Positions 34,048-43,653 are shown, numbered from the stretch's first letter. The stretch: 64,000 bases of DNA from Comamonadaceae bacterium (GCA_947447975.1 CANFLU010000005.1:44315-108314), one strand, 5' to 3'. A program made the numbers and translations. The notes: generated by a model from the letters alone, not told the origin.

Positions 34048-34536
34048 TTAGCGGGTCAAAAAGGTCGGCCAGACCGGGAACTGCAACTTAAGCAGCAAGA
34101 TGAAGGCGGCGTAGCTCATCACAGAAAGAATGATCGAAAGAATGAGTACTTCCTTGAAGTTGAACTCTTCGCCTGCGTTACTGGACACAAAAGTCAGGGC
34201 AAAAATTCCAAAAATCAAACCCATAGGCGGCAGTCCGATACTGGGCAACCCGCCAATCGAAGCGCCAAATACCAGATTGCCCGCAATGATGAAGACCAGC
34301 GGCTTCCAGGCAAAACTACCTACCGGATCGCCATCAGGCGTCTCCACAACGAGGGCAGTCAGGGTGACAATCAATCCCAAAACGGACAAGAGCACCCCAA
34401 GCACCATAGGAAAGTAGCCTGGCCCCATGCGGGCACCGGTGCCCACGGAATAACTACTAGCGCCCCAAGCAAATGCCAGTCCCACCAGCAAAAACATAAG
34501 GCCCGCAAAGAAGTCTTTTTGACTTTTAATTCGCAT
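34048..34536 (-). CDS. tctB: Tripartite tricarboxylate transporter small permease TctB
   Basis: Small membrane subunit of the TTT transporter, 162 aa with four hydrophobic helices, family-typical start KDFFAGLMFLLVGLAFAWGAS followed by the Gly-Pro-rich loop MGPGYFPMVLGVLLSVLG. It is encoded just before tctA, the common order. A GAGGAG ribosome binding site lies upstream. A regulator or binding protein gene is not seen on either side, so the partner TctC must be encoded elsewhere. Confidence 0.92.
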   Translation of the reverse strand: MRIKSQKDFFAGLMFLLVGLAFAWGASSYSVGTGARMGPGYFPMVLGVLLSVLGLIVTLTALVVETPDGDPVGSFAWKPLVFIIAGNLVFGASIGGLPSIGLPPMGLIFGIFALTFVSSNAGEEFNFKEVLILSIILSVMSYAAFILLLKLQFPVWPTFLTR

Positions 34537-34691
34537 TCATTGTCTCCTCAACGTCATTTTGACTGGCGCGATTTTGCACCTAAATCGTAAATGCCTAAAA
34601 AACCGGCAATTAACCTGGGACTCCACGCCTTTTACAGCTCGCGGGTCATGGCCGGGCAGCGGCTCTACCGCCTGGACCACTCCACAGCGAA

Positions 34692-35558
34692 TCAACGCTT
34701 TGTAAAGCCCACCACGCGCTGGTGTTGCGCGCCCAGTCCATCGATACCCAAGGCGATGGTGTCGCCCGCCTTCAAGTAGGAGGGCGCGGGTTTGCCATTT
34801 TTCTTCATGCCCATGCCCACGCCGGGTGGCGTACCGGTGGTAATGACGTCACCGGGCATCAGCGTCATGAACTCGCTGACGTAGCTGACCAGCTTGGCCA
34901 CGGTGAAGATCATGGTCTTGGTATTGCCGGTTTGCATGCGCACCCCGTTGACATCGAGCCACATGCCCAGGCGCTGGGGCTTAGGCACCTCGTCGCGGGT
35001 CACCAGCCAGGGGCCGATGGGCCCGAAGGTGTCACAACCCTTGCCCTTGTCCCAGGTGCCGCCGCGCTCGATCTGAAATTCGCGCTCCGACAAGTCATTG
35101 ATAGTGCAATACCCGGCCACATAGTCCAAGGCGCGCGCTTGCGACACATGGCTGGCGCGGGTACCAATGACGACGCCCAGCTCCACTTCCCAATCGGTTT
35201 TGACAGAGTTTTTGGGCAGCATCACATCGTCGTTGGGGCCTTGCACGCAGCTATTGGCCTTCATAAACACCACTGGCTCGTGCGGGATCGGCATATTGGA
35301 TTCGGCGGCGTGGTCAGCATAGTTCAGGCCGATGGCAATGAATTTGCCCACCTGGCTGATGGGGCAGCCCATGCGGGGCTTGCCGCGCACCAGAGGCAAT
35401 GCCTCCGTTTTGATGCGGGCCAGCTTGGCCAGCGCTTTGTCGTTCAAATGGTCCGGCGTGATGTCCTGGACAATCCCGGACAAATCGCGCAATTTGCCGT
35501 CGGCATCGATCAGGCCCGGCTTCTCACGGCCGACAGCGCCGTAGCGTACTAGTTTCAT
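34692..35558 (-). CDS. Fumarylacetoacetate hydrolase-family enzyme
   Basis: FAH-superfamily protein of 288 aa, acting on a beta-diketo, 2-keto or ureido acid. The metal-binding acidic residues fit E in the NYADHAAES region, WEVELGVVIG (E-x-E), and D in the FDT-like loop; the C-terminal GDVITTGTPPGVGMGMK is diagnostic. Relatives include ureidoglycolate lyase-like, 5-oxopent-3-ene decarboxylase and acylpyruvase enzymes, so the precise reaction is open. The start MKLVRYGAVGREKPGLID is at 35558. It ends a leftward run of genes beginning at lolC. Confidence 0.9.
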   Translation of the reverse strand: MKLVRYGAVGREKPGLIDADGKLRDLSGIVQDITPDHLNDKALAKLARIKTEALPLVRGKPRMGCPISQVGKFIAIGLNYADHAAESNMPIPHEPVVFMKANSCVQGPNDDVMLPKNSVKTDWEVELGVVIGTRASHVSQARALDYVAGYCTINDLSEREFQIERGGTWDKGKGCDTFGPIGPWLVTRDEVPKPQRLGMWLDVNGVRMQTGNTKTMIFTVAKLVSYVSEFMTLMPGDVITTGTPPGVGMGMKKNGKPAPSYLKAGDTIALGIDGLGAQHQRVVGFTKR

Positions 35559-35577
35559 ACGTGCTCCTCTTAAAAAT

Positions 35578-36333
35578 TTACACCACTGGCTTGAGCACCC
35601 GCACCCACTGGCGCGCCGGCAAGCCCCATTGCTCTTGAATGTAATCGCCGCGCGCCGCCCAGGTGGCACGCGGAGGACGCGTAGGTGTGCGCTGCGCCAG
35701 CACCACGGTATTGCCCTGGCGCGTGGCCTTGAAGGCCCAAATCGCATCACGCCCGAAGGCGCTGGCAATGCGCTCTAAGCTGCGCGCAAAGCTGGAGCTG
35801 CGGCCAAACAAATTCACGGTCATACAGCCGTCCTCGGTTAGGGTACGGCGACAGTCGGCATAAAAATCCGGGCTATCGAGCACCGGCGCTGCGGCCTCGT
35901 GGTCGTACAAATCGACGTGCAAGGCATCGACCACGCCCTGCCAGCGTATTTGCCGTATTTCCTGGGCCGCGTCGGCCAGAACCACTTTCATGCGCGGGTT
36001 GTCCATGGGCAGATGAAACCAGCCCCGGCATGCGTGCAAGACCTGTGGGTTCAGTTCGATGGCGGTGGTGCGCATGCCCATTTCTAGCGCACAAAACTTT
36101 GTGAGCGAGCCTGCACCGAGGCCCAATTGCACTGCCTGGCGCTTCGCGGCGGTAGAGGGGTCCATCAGCATCAACCAGGCCAACATGCGCTGTATGTATT
36201 CATGCACCAGCGCCGTGGGCTCGTCCATCAGCATCGAGCCCTGAATCCAGATGCTACCCAGATGCAGGTGGCGGATAGCGCCTTCTTCCGAAAAATTGAC
36301 TTCGGGCAGGTCGTCGTAGGCAGAAGGTTTCAA
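35578..36333 (-). CDS. Spermidine synthase-like SAM-binding protein
   Basis: Protein of 251 aa with the SpeE-type Rossmann fold. The SAM-binding motif reads QLGLGAGSLTKFC, then AIELNPQVLHACRGWFHLP and VVLADAAQEI. The aminopropyl-acceptor signature of true SpeE (D-x-x-D-P-x-G-P) is replaced by VDLYDHEAAAPVLDS, so polyamine synthesis is doubtful; a methyltransferase or other role is more likely. The N-terminal beta domain is shortened. It lies 30 bp after tatD and 19 bp before the FAH gene. Confidence 0.82.
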   Translation of the reverse strand: MKPSAYDDLPEVNFSEEGAIRHLHLGSIWIQGSMLMDEPTALVHEYIQRMLAWLMLMDPSTAAKRQAVQLGLGAGSLTKFCALEMGMRTTAIELNPQVLHACRGWFHLPMDNPRMKVVLADAAQEIRQIRWQGVVDALHVDLYDHEAAAPVLDSPDFYADCRRTLTEDGCMTVNLFGRSSSFARSLERIASAFGRDAIWAFKATRQGNTVVLAQRTPTRPPRATWAARGDYIQEQWGLPARQWVRVLKPVV

Positions 36334-36363
36334 GCGGACACCAAGAGAGCAAAGAAGCGTTGG

Positions 36364-37203
36364 TTATACCAGTGCGGCGATTTTGGGCAGCGCGTCCAGC
36401 GTGCTGCGCCACACAGCACTGCGCAAATCCTCCAGGTCGAGGCCGCGCAAGCCGGCAATGACTTGCGCAATGCGCGGTACCTGTTCGGGGGCGTTGCGGC
36501 CCTGGTCCAAGCCTTTAGCGCGCTCTGCGGCGGTGCGGTACAGCCAGTGCGGCGGTATGTCGGGCGCATCGGTCTCCAGCACTAGCGCATCCATCGGCAG
36601 GCTGAGCGCCAGCCTGCGCAATTGCAAGGCGCGTTCAAACGTTACCGCGCCGCCAAAACCGAGTTTCAAGCCCAGGTGGACGAAGCTTTGCGCTTGCGCA
36701 TCGCTGCCATTAAAGGCGTGGGCAATGCCCCGCCATTGGTAGCCGCCATGGCCCACGGCACGCAAATGTTTCATAAGCCGGTCCGCGCTGCGGCGCACAT
36801 GCAGCACCACGGGCAGGTCATGCTTGCGGGCCAACTCCAACTGGGCGTGGTAAAAAAATTCCTGTTTCTCGCGCATCGCCGGGGCGCATAGCTCGGGCAC
36901 AAAAAAATCCAAGCCGATCTCGCCAACTGCCACCAGGCGTGGGTCTGCGCTATGGGCTGTCAGGGCCGCATCCAGCGCGTCCAAGTCCGCCACATCGGCC
37001 TGTGGCACATACATCGGGTGGATGCCCAGACCGTAGCTATCACCCTGGGCGTGCGCAAGGGCGCGTACTGTGTCCCAATTGGCGCGCTCTACCGCGGGTA
37101 TAAAACAATGCACCACCGCCGCTGCGCGCGTCTGCATATGCACTTGGACCCGGTCTGCAGCAAACTCGGACGCATCGAGGTGGGCGTGGCTGTCTATCCA
37201 CAT
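36364..37203 (-). CDS. TatD-family metal-dependent hydrolase
   Basis: TIM-barrel DNase-type hydrolase of 279 aa. Metal ligands are visible: H-x-H in DSHAHLD at the start, E in VGEIGLDFF, H in VVLHVRR and the Asp in LETDAPD. TatD proteins have 3'-5' exonuclease or D-aminoacyl-tRNA-related activity. The gene is in its usual company of lolC and lolD with a hydrolase gene between, on the same strand. A close paralogue such as YcfH/YjjV is equally possible. Confidence 0.93.
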   Translation of the reverse strand: MWIDSHAHLDASEFAADRVQVHMQTRAAAVVHCFIPAVERANWDTVRALAHAQGDSYGLGIHPMYVPQADVADLDALDAALTAHSADPRLVAVGEIGLDFFVPELCAPAMREKQEFFYHAQLELARKHDLPVVLHVRRSADRLMKHLRAVGHGGYQWRGIAHAFNGSDAQAQSFVHLGLKLGFGGAVTFERALQLRRLALSLPMDALVLETDAPDIPPHWLYRTAAERAKGLDQGRNAPEQVPRIAQVIAGLRGLDLEDLRSAVWRSTLDALPKIAALV

Positions 37204-37224
37204 GCAATGCGCGCTAAAGCAAGT

Positions 37225-38037
37225 TCAAGGCTTGCGGGCCTTGACCCAATCGGCAATCTGCTGCACCGCTTGCGCCTCCATCCCGATAAAGCCGTGGTAA
37301 TGCAAGGCTTCGCAAGGGTCGCCGCTGGGGTTTTCGCCGCCATCGAGCATCAGGGTGGCGTGCGCCGGGCTGCCACTGAGCTTTGGTTCAATCGTTTTCG
37401 CCTGCGATGGGATACATATTTTGCAAGCGTCCTGGGTGTGGTGTACCACCAGCACTGGGATGTTGATTTTGTCCAGCGCCTGGCCCGGCACTGCGCCAGT
37501 TACGCGTCCTGCGGTGACCGAGGAGGTGAGCACCAAACCGGCGATCAAGCCCTCGTCGCGCATCGCAATCACCGCAGCGGTGCCCGAGACTGTGCCCCGG
37601 CTGGTGCCAACGAGCCACACTGGCACATTCCAGCGCTCTTTAGCCTGCTGCACCACTTTGCGGATATCGTCGACATGCGCTGCCGATACGCGAAAAGGGT
37701 AATCCATATCGTTCATATCGCTGGGACGGGCCATCACCGCGACATTGACGCCTTGGGCCGCAAACAATTGCGCACTGCGCACCAGAAAGTTGGCACCATC
37801 AGGCCAGCCATCAGTGCCTACGCGGCCCATACCACCGGCACCACCAGGCAATAAGATGACGGTTGCCTGCGCCTGGGGCGTGGCGCTGAAAAACACCGGA
37901 ATCTGCGCATCTGGCCGTGCCGAAGCTATACGCTGCAACTGCCCTGCCTGCGCCGCCCACAATGCGGAACTGCCTGCAAGGATCCATAGGCAAAGGGCTG
38001 TGCGGACCCACTTGGAAAAAGACAACATCCTGGTCAT
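37225..38037 (-). CDS. Secreted alpha/beta hydrolase
   Basis: Exported hydrolase of 270 aa. A signal peptide is clear at the N-terminus (hydrophobic TALCLWILAGSSALWA, cleavage near AQA). The oxyanion loop is ILLPGGAGGMG and the nucleophile elbow is VGTSRGTVSG (Ser nucleophile); the final His is in ALHYHGFIG. It could be a periplasmic esterase or peptidase-like protein. It lies between lolD (15 bp) and tatD (21 bp), so all are probably on one transcript. Confidence 0.85.
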   Translation of the reverse strand: MTRMLSFSKWVRTALCLWILAGSSALWAAQAGQLQRIASARPDAQIPVFFSATPQAQATVILLPGGAGGMGRVGTDGWPDGANFLVRSAQLFAAQGVNVAVMARPSDMNDMDYPFRVSAAHVDDIRKVVQQAKERWNVPVWLVGTSRGTVSGTAAVIAMRDEGLIAGLVLTSSVTAGRVTGAVPGQALDKINIPVLVVHHTQDACKICIPSQAKTIEPKLSGSPAHATLMLDGGENPSGDPCEALHYHGFIGMEAQAVQQIADWVKARKP

Positions 38038-38052
38038 AGCTACTCCATCGGC

Positions 38053-38757
38053 TTAATCGTCTTGTTGTAACACCCCATGGTCCAAACGCAAACGCCGGCT
38101 GCATTTGGCGGCCAAAGTAGGGTCGTGGCTGACCAACACAAAGGCGGTGCCTTGCTCGCGCGCCAGTTGCAACATCAGGTCAAACACGCCGTCGGCGGTG
38201 CTGCGGTCCAGATTACCGGTGGGTTCGTCGGCCAGCACGCAGTCGGGCTGCGTGACCAAGGCGCGGGCAATGGCGACACGCTGGCGCTCGCCACCGGACA
38301 ATTCAGCAGGCCGGTGTTCGGCACGCTGTGCCAAGCCCACTTTGTCCAGCATCGCCATGGCGGCTTTGCGCGCATCCGCTGCATCGCTGCGGCGCAGCGT
38401 CAGGGGCATGGCCACATTGTCCAATGCGCTGAACTCGGGCAGCAAATGGTGAAACTGGTAGACAAAACCCAGATGCCGGTTGCGCAAGCGCCCTTGGGCC
38501 GCTGCATCGAGCGACGCCAAAGCCTGACCGCAAAGCGTGACGCTGCCGCTGCTGGGCGCATCGAGCCCGCCCAGTAAATGCAAAAGCGTGCTCTTGCCCG
38601 AACCCGAAGCGCCCACAATCGCCACCGTCTCACCCTGGCGCACGTGCAAATCCACACCGCGCAACACGGTCACGTCCAAGCGGCCTTCCTGAAAACGTTT
38701 GCTCAGGCCAATGCAACTGAGCAGCCTATCGCCAGAAAACTGCTTAACCTCACTCAT
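38053..38757 (-). CDS. lolD: Lipoprotein-releasing system ATP-binding protein LolD
   Basis: ABC ATPase of 234 aa that powers release of outer-membrane lipoproteins from the inner membrane. Walker A is GASGSGKST, the Q-loop region [21 protein letters not shown] is characteristic of LolD/MacB-type ATPases, the signature is [15 protein letters not shown] and Walker B is [12 protein letters not shown]. It overlaps the permease gene by 8 bases, so the two are made together. Confidence 0.96.
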   Translation of the reverse strand: MSEVKQFSGDRLLSCIGLSKRFQEGRLDVTVLRGVDLHVRQGETVAIVGASGSGKSTLLHLLGGLDAPSSGSVTLCGQALASLDAAAQGRLRNRHLGFVYQFHHLLPEFSALDNVAMPLTLRRSDAADARKAAMAMLDKVGLAQRAEHRPAELSGGERQRVAIARALVTQPDCVLADEPTGNLDRSTADGVFDLMLQLAREQGTAFVLVSHDPTLAAKCSRRLRLDHGVLQQDD

Positions 38758-40006
38758 AGCGCAGCGCCTCGGCCGGGTTCACTTGCGAAGCGCGCCAGCT
38801 AGGATAAATCGTAGCCACAAAAGATAAAACCAAACTGATGATGGCAATGGGCACGATGTCACCGGACTGGGGTTCGCTGGGCATGCGGCTGATCAGGTAA
38901 ATATCTTTAGGTAAAAAACTCGCGCCTAGCGCGTGTTCAATCGCCGGAACGATGACGTCGATATGCAGGGCCACGCCCAAACCGAGTAGCAAACCGGTCA
39001 AGGTACCGATGACGCCCACCATGGCACCCTGCACGACAAATATGCCCATGATGCTGGCCGGGCTGGCGCCCAGGGTGCGCAAAATGGCAATGTCAGCGCG
39101 CTTGTCCGTCACCGTCATGACCAGGGTGCTGACCAGATTGAATGCCGCGACGGCAACGATCAGCGTGAGGATGATAAACATCATGCGTTTTTCCACCTGC
39201 ACTGCCGCAAACCAGGTGCGGTTTTGTTGCGACCAGTCACGCACATAAACGCCCGCCCCCATGGCGGTTTGTAGGTCCGCCGCCACCGCACGGGCTTGGT
39301 GCAAGTCGCGCAGCTTCAGCCGCACGCCGCTAGGCCCCTCCAGACGGAAGATACGCGCTGCGTCTTCCCAATGCACCAATGCCAAGGTGGAGTCGTATTC
39401 ATAATGACCCGAATCAAAAGTGCCCAGCACTTGCATTTGTTTCAGTCGCGGCACCACGCCAGCGGGTGTGAGCTGGCCACTCGGAGCGATCAAGGTCACC
39501 GGGTCGCCCACGCGCACGCCCAGGGCCCGTGCGAGCTCGCTACCCAGCACTACGCCAAACTTACCAGCCTGCAAAAGCTGCAAAGCGGCGCGCTGCTCGG
39601 AATTGCCCAGTTCGGTGACCTCAGGCTCTAACACCGGGTCAATGCCGCGTACCAACACCCCTCGCATATCTTCGCCGCGCGCCAGCAAGGCCTGCGCGGC
39701 GATAAAAGGCGCTGCGCCGACTACCTGCGTGTTTTGGCGCGCTTGCAAAAGCGTCTGTGCTGAATCGGGCAACGCAGCGCCGTCCTGGGCATAAATTTCG
39801 ACATGGGAGACCACACTGAGCATGCGGTCGCGCACTTCACGCTGAAAACCATTCATGACACTGAGCACAATAATCAGCGCCGCCACGCCCAGCGCAATGC
39901 CCAACATCGACACGCCAGATATAAACGAGATAAAGCCGTTGCGCCGGGTGCTGCGGCCCGCACGGGTATAGCGCCAGCCGATGCGCAATTCAAAGGGAAG
40001 GTTCAT
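38750..40006 (-). CDS. lolC: Lipoprotein-releasing system permease LolC/LolE (single-gene LolF-like)
   Basis: Inner-membrane permease of 418 aa with four membrane helices and a large periplasmic domain between helix 1 and helices 2-4. The start [15 protein letters not shown] and the segment [31 protein letters not shown] are family signatures. Only one permease gene accompanies lolD, unlike the lolCDE operon of enteric bacteria; a homodimer (LolF-type) is therefore likely unless a second gene lies elsewhere. The start at 40006 is set by homology and avoids a 19-residue extension. Confidence 0.93.
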   Translation of the reverse strand: MNLPFELRIGWRYTRAGRSTRRNGFISFISGVSMLGIALGVAALIIVLSVMNGFQREVRDRMLSVVSHVEIYAQDGAALPDSAQTLLQARQNTQVVGAAPFIAAQALLARGEDMRGVLVRGIDPVLEPEVTELGNSEQRAALQLLQAGKFGVVLGSELARALGVRVGDPVTLIAPSGQLTPAGVVPRLKQMQVLGTFDSGHYEYDSTLALVHWEDAARIFRLEGPSGVRLKLRDLHQARAVAADLQTAMGAGVYVRDWSQQNRTWFAAVQVEKRMMFIILTLIVAVAAFNLVSTLVMTVTDKRADIAILRTLGASPASIMGIFVVQGAMVGVIGTLTGLLLGLGVALHIDVIVPAIEHALGASFLPKDIYLISRMPSEPQSGDIVPIAIISLVLSFVATIYPSWRASQVNPAEALRYE

Positions 40007-40132
40007 GGAGTGCGGATTGTGGCAGTTTCCCAGGGCAGTGCGCCTTGAAGGGCAGGCGGTCAAGTCCTCTCAGACTCGCCCGGTGGCGGCGCGTCCAAGT
40101 GCGCAGGTGGGGGCGTGCAGGACAATCGGGCC

Positions 40133-41125
40133 ATGCATATCGTGATTTCCCATGCCGCAGCGCCCGGTCCGCGCTGCCGCGCCGCCAGCGCCACGCTACA
40201 ACTACCGCATCTGCAAGCGCTGTTGCGGCAGGCAGGCGCGCAGAGGCTGCACACCGGCGACCCGGACACACTGACGCCCTTGGCTGAACACTTGGCGAGC
40301 GGCCAGGCCTACCCTGACGGCCTGGTGCCCTGGGCTGCTTGGCTGGCGCAAGGCAGCGCTTTGTACCAAGACAGCCAACACTGGGCGCTGATCAGCCCCT
40401 GCCATTTACAAATCCACAGCGACCATGTGGCGATGCGAGACCCTGCAGTTTTGGAATTGGGCGAGGATGAATCGCGCACTTTGCTTGCGGCAATGCAGCC
40501 TTACTTTGAGGAAGACGGCATCGCACTGCATTGGCACAACGCACACACCTGGCTGGCACAGGGAGCGGTCTTTCAGCATTTGGCATGTGCCTCGCTGGCC
40601 CGCGTACGAGGCCAGCCAACAGACCCTTGGATACCGCGCCAGCGCGAAGCCCAAGGCCTTCGGCGCTTGCAAAACGAGATGCAAATGCTGCTCTATACCC
40701 ATGCGACGAACGATGCGCGCAGCGCGCGCGGGCAGGCACCGGTGAATGGCTTTTGGATTAGTGGCACCGGCAGCCCGCTAGCCGACAGCGGAACGAGTCA
40801 TTCGACAGCCAGTCCTTTGCAAGCCTTGCTTGCAGACGGCGGGGCCAACTTGGCGTTCATCAACCCGTATGCGCTGTATATCGATACGCTGAGTGCAGGC
40901 GCGCTGAAGGACGACCCGCACGCCTGGATACAGGCCTGGCAAAACCTGGACGCGCAAGTATTTGCACCCTTGGCCGCGCCGCAAGCATCCGGCGCCGAAA
41001 TCAGCGTTAGCCTATGCGGCGTACAGCGGGCACGCACCTGGGTATCGGGCCGCGCCTCGCTATGGCAACGGATCAAGCAACCATGGGCTGCCCCCGGCAT
41101 TCACCACTTCGTACACGACTTATGA
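40133..41125 (+). CDS. Conserved protein coupled to recJ (RpfE/phosphoglycerate-mutase-labelled family)
   Basis: Soluble protein of 330 aa found next to recJ. Members are often labelled phosphoglycerate mutase or RpfE-like in related bacteria, but no catalytic motif of mutases is seen. Recognisable parts are HWALISPCHLQIHSDHVAM, LRRLQNEMQMLLYTH and NGFWISGTG near residues 200-220, with LAFINPYALYID later. The start at 40133 (MHIVISHAA) is chosen over an ATG six codons earlier. Its stop overlaps the recJ start (ATGA), so it is translationally coupled to a DNA repair nuclease. Confidence 0.75.
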   Translation: MHIVISHAAAPGPRCRAASATLQLPHLQALLRQAGAQRLHTGDPDTLTPLAEHLASGQAYPDGLVPWAAWLAQGSALYQDSQHWALISPCHLQIHSDHVAMRDPAVLELGEDESRTLLAAMQPYFEEDGIALHWHNAHTWLAQGAVFQHLACASLARVRGQPTDPWIPRQREAQGLRRLQNEMQMLLYTHATNDARSARGQAPVNGFWISGTGSPLADSGTSHSTASPLQALLADGGANLAFINPYALYIDTLSAGALKDDPHAWIQAWQNLDAQVFAPLAAPQASGAEISVSLCGVQRARTWVSGRASLWQRIKQPWAAPGIHHFVHDL

Positions 41126-42831
41126 AAATCATCCCCCGCGATATTCCACCGCGCAGCGTGTATGCGCTGGAGCAGGCCGGCATACACCCGCTGCTGGCGC
41201 GCCTCTATGCAGCGCGTGGCGTGACTGGCACTGACGAGATTGACGACAGCCTGTCCAAGCTCTTGCCGCCTGCGGGCCTGCTGGGCATAGACGCGGCTGC
41301 CACGTTATTGGCCGACGCTATTGCGCAGGGCAAACGCTTGTGCGTGGTCGCCGACTACGACTGCGATGGCGCCACCGCCTGCGCGCTGGCGATGCGTGGC
41401 CTGAAATTACTGGGCGCAGAGCATCTGGGCTATCTGGTGCCGGACCGTGTGGTCGATGGCTATGGCCTGACCGCGCCGATTGCCGACCGCGTGAAAGCCC
41501 AGGGCGCTGATGTGTTGATCACCGTGGACAACGGCATCGCCAGCGTGGAAGGCGTGGCGCATGCCAAAGCGCTGGGTCTGCAAGTGTTGGTGACCGACCA
41601 CCACTTGCCCGCCACCGAACGGCCCGACGCCGACGTCATCGTCAACCCCAACCAACACGGCTGCAGCTTTGCCAGCAAAGCGCTGGCCGGTGTGGGCGTG
41701 ATGTTTTATGTGCTGCTGGCGCTGCGCTCCGAACTGCGCGCGCGCGGTAAGTTTGATGCCGCCACCCAGCCCAAGCTGGACACCCTACTGCCCTTGGTCG
41801 CACTGGGCACCGTAGCCGACGTGGTGCGTCTGGACGCCAACAACCGCCGCCTGGTGGCGCAGGGCTTAAAGCGGGTGCGCGCAGGCGCCATGCCGGCGGG
41901 TATGGAGGCTTTGTTTCGCGCAGCCGGGCGCAAACCGGCGATTGCCACCAGCCAGGACTTTGGCTTTGCGCTGGGGCCGCGCATCAATGCGGCTGGTCGC
42001 TTGTCGGACATGACGCTGGGCATTGAATGCTTGCTCACCGACGACCCGGCGCGGGCCGACGAACTGGCGCGCGCGCTGGACGGCATCAACCGCGATCGCC
42101 GTGTCATCGAAGGCGATATGCGCGACGTGGCCATGCAAGTGACCGAGTCCTTGTTCGACGCAGAGGACGAAGCGCCACCAGCGATATGCGTTTTCGACCC
42201 CGACTTCAATGAAGGTGTGGTCGGGATCGTGGCGGCGCGCATCAAAGACAAATTTCACCGGCCCAGCTTTGTGTTCGCCGCCAGCCAAGCACCGGGCAAA
42301 GAGCATGAGCTCAAAGGCTCGGGCCGCTCGATCGCCGGCTTTCATTTGCGCGACGCGCTAGACCTGGTGGCCAAGCGCTATCCCGGCGTGCTCTTGCGCT
42401 TTGGGGGCCACGCCATGGCGGCAGGCTGCACCATCAGCGAAGAGCATCTGGACACGTTCGAACAGGCCTTGAGCGAAGTGGCGCACGAATGGCTGGACGA
42501 GGCCACCTTGCAGCGCCGCCTAGCCACCGACGGGCCACTGGCGCCCGAGTACCGCCGCGTGGACCTGGTGGACACGCTGCACAAAGAGGTCTGGGGCCAG
42601 GGCTTTGCCACACCCACCTTCAGCGAGGAAGTGGAAGTGCTGTCGCAACGTATCGTCGGCGAAAAGCATCTGGCGCTCAAGCTCAAACATCAGGGCGAAC
42701 CGGTGGACGGCATCTGGTTCGGCCACACCGACCCCCTGCCCGCCAAAGTCACCATGGCCTTCAGGCTAGACGCCGACGAATGGAACGGCGTGCGGCGGGT
42801 GAAGTTTTTTGTCGAGGCGGTGCAGGCTTGA
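41122..42831 (+). CDS. recJ: Single-stranded-DNA-specific exonuclease RecJ
   Basis: 5'-3' single-strand DNA exonuclease of 569 aa used in RecF-pathway and mismatch repair. DHH-family motifs are complete: VADYDCDGATAC (motif I), ITVDNGIAS (II), VTDHHLPA (III, DHH), LGTVADVVRL (IV), with the DHHA1 motif RFGGHAMAAGC near residue 430. A C-terminal OB-fold-like domain follows. The ATG at 41122 gives MKIIPRDIPPRSV, the family start; a longer in-frame reading overlaps the upstream gene. It faces a 2OG oxygenase gene 9 bp away. Confidence 0.96.
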   Translation: MKIIPRDIPPRSVYALEQAGIHPLLARLYAARGVTGTDEIDDSLSKLLPPAGLLGIDAAATLLADAIAQGKRLCVVADYDCDGATACALAMRGLKLLGAEHLGYLVPDRVVDGYGLTAPIADRVKAQGADVLITVDNGIASVEGVAHAKALGLQVLVTDHHLPATERPDADVIVNPNQHGCSFASKALAGVGVMFYVLLALRSELRARGKFDAATQPKLDTLLPLVALGTVADVVRLDANNRRLVAQGLKRVRAGAMPAGMEALFRAAGRKPAIATSQDFGFALGPRINAAGRLSDMTLGIECLLTDDPARADELARALDGINRDRRVIEGDMRDVAMQVTESLFDAEDEAPPAICVFDPDFNEGVVGIVAARIKDKFHRPSFVFAASQAPGKEHELKGSGRSIAGFHLRDALDLVAKRYPGVLLRFGGHAMAAGCTISEEHLDTFEQALSEVAHEWLDEATLQRRLATDGPLAPEYRRVDLVDTLHKEVWGQGFATPTFSEEVEVLSQRIVGEKHLALKLKHQGEPVDGIWFGHTDPLPAKVTMAFRLDADEWNGVRRVKFFVEAVQA

Positions 42832-42840
42832 TATCATGGC

Positions 42841-43653
42841 TCAGGCCGGAAAAGCCCGCGCCCGCTTGTAAAACCCCAGGTTTTCCGCCTCGGTAAAGCG
42901 CACGCCCGGTTTCTCATACAAAGAAAACACCGCCACCAGGCGTTCCTGGTCGCCGCCCACGGTAGTCACGCGGTGGGCGGTGTTGCGACCACGAAAGACA
43001 TTCAAGGCGCCGGGCTCTAGGTCTGCGCTGATAACTTGCGGGTCCTGCCCGGTCAGCATGCGGGCCACGCCTTCGTAGTTGGGATCGGTATCGGTGCGCA
43101 AGCCACGCCGGTACTGGAACATACCGTCCTTGCCAGCGCGCTGCAAGAGCAAGGTGGTGGTGAACTCGGACCTGTCGAAATGCCAGTTCAGTGCTTCGCC
43201 AGGCCGGTAGCTCAGGACATTGACGCGTGCCAGTTCGTCGTCCATCAAATGGAGCACCGGCAGCTGCATCGTGGCTGCGATAAATTGCCGGAACTGCGGC
43301 CACTCATACACTTGCGTCAATGGCGTGTCGCGCAATTGGTCGGCGCACAGCGTGTGGTTGATGGTGGTGATTTTTTGGAGCGCCGGGTGGTCCTCGGGCA
43401 GACCTTCGACCCGGTCCAGAAAATAGATATTGTGTTCGCGCCGTATCTCGGCCGACGCGCTGGCCATACGCGGTGTCACCTTCGCCACGCAGTCAGCCAA
43501 GGCCTGGGCTTTCAGAAAACCGGGCAATTCAAACATGCCCGCCGCTTCCAAGTCAGACTGGCAGCGCGTTACCAAGCTCAGCCAAGGCTCGGAGCCGGGC
43601 TGGTCTAAGGGATAGTTTTGCAGGTCGATGAGGGTGGCGATGGCGGAGTTCAT
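42841..43653 (-). CDS. 2OG/Fe(II) oxygenase, ArpA/HalD-like
   Basis: Non-heme iron oxygenase of 270 aa. The H-x-D is in LNWHFDRSEFTTTLLLQ and the distal His with the 2-oxoglutarate Arg in RGRNTAHRVTTVGG...RLVAVFSLYE. Because the Asp of the facial triad is present, it is a hydroxylase or other oxidase rather than a halogenase, although it resembles the HalD/BesD/ArpA group that acts on amino acids. The start MNSAIATLIDLQNYPLDQ is at 43653. It is one of three different 2OG oxygenases in the window. Confidence 0.82.
   Translation of the reverse strand: MNSAIATLIDLQNYPLDQPGSEPWLSLVTRCQSDLEAAGMFELPGFLKAQALADCVAKVTPRMASASAEIRREHNIYFLDRVEGLPEDHPALQKITTINHTLCADQLRDTPLTQVYEWPQFRQFIAATMQLPVLHLMDDELARVNVLSYRPGEALNWHFDRSEFTTTLLLQRAGKDGMFQYRRGLRTDTDPNYEGVARMLTGQDPQVISADLEPGALNVFRGRNTAHRVTTVGGDQERLVAVFSLYEKPGVRFTEAENLGFYKRARAFPA

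Noticed and set aside
34591..34779. Short plus-strand frame (62 aa) between tctB and the FAH gene
   Set aside because: It overlaps the end of the FAH-family gene, has no ribosome binding site and no recognised motif.
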